Made by a program: the position numbers and the translations under genes | In this document: piece by piece, positions 62,305 to 64,000 of the stretch | Layout: each line of letters opens with the position of its first letter | Numbering within the stretch: position 1 is the first letter of the stretch | Assembly: GCA_963737625.1 (NCBI GenBank) | Contig: CAVTTK010000006.1 | Location: forward strand, 191,141 to 255,140 | Direction of reading: 5' to 3' | Length of the DNA: 64,000 nt | Origin: Bog-756 sp963737625 | Lineage (GTDB): Bacteria; Actinomycetota; Acidimicrobiia; Acidimicrobiales; RAAP-2 | The notes under the pieces: model-generated | Databases searched by the model: none | Seen by the model: the letters and a program-made list of their open reading frames with translations, nothing else | Told to the model about the DNA's origin: nothing

Positions 62305-63102
62305 TCAGCGCGGTTCGAGGAGGAGTGACTGGGCGGACTGGCCGAGTCGACCGTCGCGGTCGAAGATCTGCCCGATCGAGAGCCCGGTCCCGGTGGGCTG
62401 GAGGATGCCGTCGGTCTCCATCCCGATCCATTCGCCCACCGGCGGCCTCGACAGGCTGACTGTCAGGTCGGCGTTCATGAATGACCAGCGAGCAAACGGA
62501 AGGCGTGCCGACGTGCCGCTGGTCCCGTAGTCGGAGGCGGCCACGGCCCTCTGCACACCCGAAATCGGCTGGCCGGCAACGATCGGCACGAGCAGTCGCA
62601 ACCACAGCTTCTGGTGTCCCGGTCGTTCCGACGGCTCCCAGCGGGTCGCCATGGCCAGGCTGTCGAACGACGGCCAACCGACCACATCAGCCGCCTGGAG
62701 ATTGGGAACCGTCAGGTCCGGAGCGGCTGCGGGGTCGAACGTGAGTCGATGATCCGTTGCTCCATGGGGCAGCGCAATCTCCGTCCGGCGGATCCGGGTC
62801 ACCGATGCGCCGGCAACCTGACGCCCGCCGGCGCTCAACGCGGCGGACTGCCGTTTGACCCGTCGCCCACCGTCCATCGGGCCCCGGTCGATCCTGAGCG
62901 GGGCGTAGGGGACCGGACCGTGCAATTCGACGAGCAGACGGACCATGACCTGGTCCTCAACATCGAGCGATCCGGCGAGGAGAGCGGCCACGGCCGCACC
63001 GTGCAGGACGTCGGCGTTCCAGGGGCCCCGGGCCGCCTCGGTCGGGAGGAACAGGTCACCGTCGGTCTCGAACACGGAGCTTGCTGGACTCGGCGGGGTC
63101 AT
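62305..63102 (-). CDS. Acyl-CoA thioesterase family protein (hotdog fold)
   Basis: 265 residues: two hotdog-like halves; GPWNADVLHGAAVAALLAGSL and LPFARWSFMNADLTVSLSRPPVGEWIGMETDG are the characteristic segments of the TesB/4HBT-type fold common in actinobacteria. Hydrolyses acyl-CoA thioesters; the acyl group is not known. ATG at 63100-63102; divergent from the hemerythrin gene. Confidence 0.8.
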   Translation of the reverse strand: MTPPSPASSVFETDGDLFLPTEAARGPWNADVLHGAAVAALLAGSLDVEDQVMVRLLVELHGPVPYAPLRIDRGPMDGGRRVKRQSAALSAGGRQVAGASVTRIRRTEIALPHGATDHRLTFDPAAAPDLTVPNLQAADVVGWPSFDSLAMATRWEPSERPGHQKLWLRLLVPIVAGQPISGVQRAVAASDYGTSGTSARLPFARWSFMNADLTVSLSRPPVGEWIGMETDGILQPTGTGLSIGQIFDRDGRLGQSAQSLLLEPR

Positions 63103-63255
63103 GGGTCCAAGACAGTACCGCCCGTCAGTTCGAGCGAGGGCCCTGTTCGGCCCGCCGGCGCCATGGTGGCGTTCGGGCTTGATGACCGACCACGGCGATG
63201 GCCACCGGCTCCGGTGCTACCGTAATTGCCTGCTCGACCAGGGAGGAGACTCACC

Positions 63256-63909
63256 ATGACGGCACCGGGGTCGTATCAAACCCAGACCGGGGACATGTTT
63301 GCGGTGCATGAGGCACTGGTGGGGGCCTTGAAGGCCGCGCCCACCCTGGTGCGCAGTGCCCCGGAAACCTCCGATCGCCCGGAGCTGATTGCGTCCTACT
63401 ACGAGAACGTCCTCGAATTCCTCCACGTGCACCATGCCGGTGAGGATGAGTTGATCTACCCGATCCTCGAGGAACGATGCGCGGAGGAGCGATCGATGCT
63501 GGAACAGATCGATGCCCAGCACCATCTGTTGGACGAGCCGATGAAGCAGGCACAGGCGGCCATTGCCGCCTGGCGAGCGACCCCGACCACGGAGGGGGGC
63601 GAGCAAGTCGTGCGGCTCCTCGCCGTCATCGACGAGACGCTCCGCCCTCATCTCGAGGACGAGGAGACGAAGGTGCTTCCGGTGGCCAGCGCGTGGATCA
63701 GTCCGGAGGAGTGGGGTGAGCTCCCCGGCCATGCGCTGCGATCGTTCCGCGCCGACAAGCCCTGGCTTGCGCTCGGACTGGTTCGTGAGCGGCTCACGGA
63801 CGATCAACGGGACCACATGCTGTCGGGAATGCCGCCGGAGCTCCAGTCGACGTGGACGGAACAGTGGGAGCCGGCCTTCACGGCGTTCATTGCCGATGTT
63901 CGTCGGTAG
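63256..63909 (+). CDS. Hemerythrin domain protein
   Basis: 217 residues: a four-helix bundle with histidines and acids fit for a di-iron site: FAVHEALVGALK, HVHHAGEDELIYPILEERC (HxxxE type), DAQHHLLDEPM and RPHLEDEETKVLPV. Similar proteins sense or store O2, NO or iron. ATG at 63256 follows GGGAGGAGAC. The last 90 bp of the window (63910-64000) hold no gene I can see. Confidence 0.88.
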   Translation: MTAPGSYQTQTGDMFAVHEALVGALKAAPTLVRSAPETSDRPELIASYYENVLEFLHVHHAGEDELIYPILEERCAEERSMLEQIDAQHHLLDEPMKQAQAAIAAWRATPTTEGGEQVVRLLAVIDETLRPHLEDEETKVLPVASAWISPEEWGELPGHALRSFRADKPWLALGLVRERLTDDQRDHMLSGMPPELQSTWTEQWEPAFTAFIADVRR

Positions 63910-64000
63910 CCCGTCCGCCGTCTGAGGGCGATGCCGGACGACGGATACGGGTCGGATCATCGGTATCGAGAACCTGCGCTTAGGCAGGCGCGGCCGTCTT

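Overview
The window is high-GC DNA with actinobacterial gene content and covers the chromosomal replication origin of an actinomycete-like bacterium, perhaps an acidimicrobial or similar lineage (an inference from gene content; no rRNA is present). The order rpmH-rnpA-yidD-yidC-jag-rsmG-parA-parB on the left of dnaA and dnaN-recF-DUF721-gyrB-gyrA-tRNA-Ile on its right is the classic actinobacterial origin. The trxB-trxA-cwlM, murJ and pcnA block matches the M. tuberculosis Rv3907c-Rv3918c neighbourhood. F420-type and mycofactocin-type oxidoreductases and a bacterial inositol-phosphate synthase fit the same phylum.

Layout: 1-3.8 kb holds a truncated mycofactocin-type SDR, a PaaX regulator diverging from a fatty-acid desaturase, and pgi. 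4.2-11.2 kb is a phosphate and fluoride region: an atypical response regulator without its phosphoacceptor Asp, a fluoride riboswitch with two crcB genes, a PhoP/RegX3-like regulator, and pstSCAB with a clear 11-bp-repeat PHO box and a frameshift near the end of pstS. 11.3-24 kb holds a K+ channel flanked by RCK domains, lon, and a run of catabolic or hydrolytic enzymes (two alpha/beta hydrolases, an F420-type LLM oxidoreductase, a CoA transferase, an EEP nuclease/phosphatase, a dienelactone hydrolase), a methyltransferase, a LysR regulator and a NUDIX protein.

24-37.4 kb carries dnaB, the rpsF-ssb-rpsR-rplI operon with a hairpin-rich leader, panB, an MFS exporter, two SDR genes with a dehydrogenase and a SnoaL-like gene behind a KstR-like palindrome, then DUF5318/padR/ino1 and pcnA. 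37.5-45.2 kb is a cell-envelope and redox run: a large secreted DUF6049-like protein, murJ, degV, a small membrane protein, trxB, trxA and a CwlM-like pseudo-amidase. 45.3-64 kb is parB-parA with two parS sites, rsmG, jag, yidC, yidD, rnpA, rpmH, dnaA, an AT-rich oriC, dnaN, recF, DUF721, gyrB, gyrA, tRNA-Ile(GAT), a small membrane protein, a thioesterase and a hemerythrin-like protein.

I found no mobile elements, CRISPR arrays, phage genes or defence island, and no gene cluster that clearly forms an undescribed system. The less ordinary signals are regulatory or architectural: the Asp-less response regulator beside a PHO regulon with no kinase in view, the PHO-box-like array in front of the phosphate regulator itself, the ParA with a ~220-residue disordered N-terminus, a ribosomal protein S18 with a Gly/Arg-rich tail, the large inverted repeat with DnaA-like arms next to parB, and the KstR-like operator.
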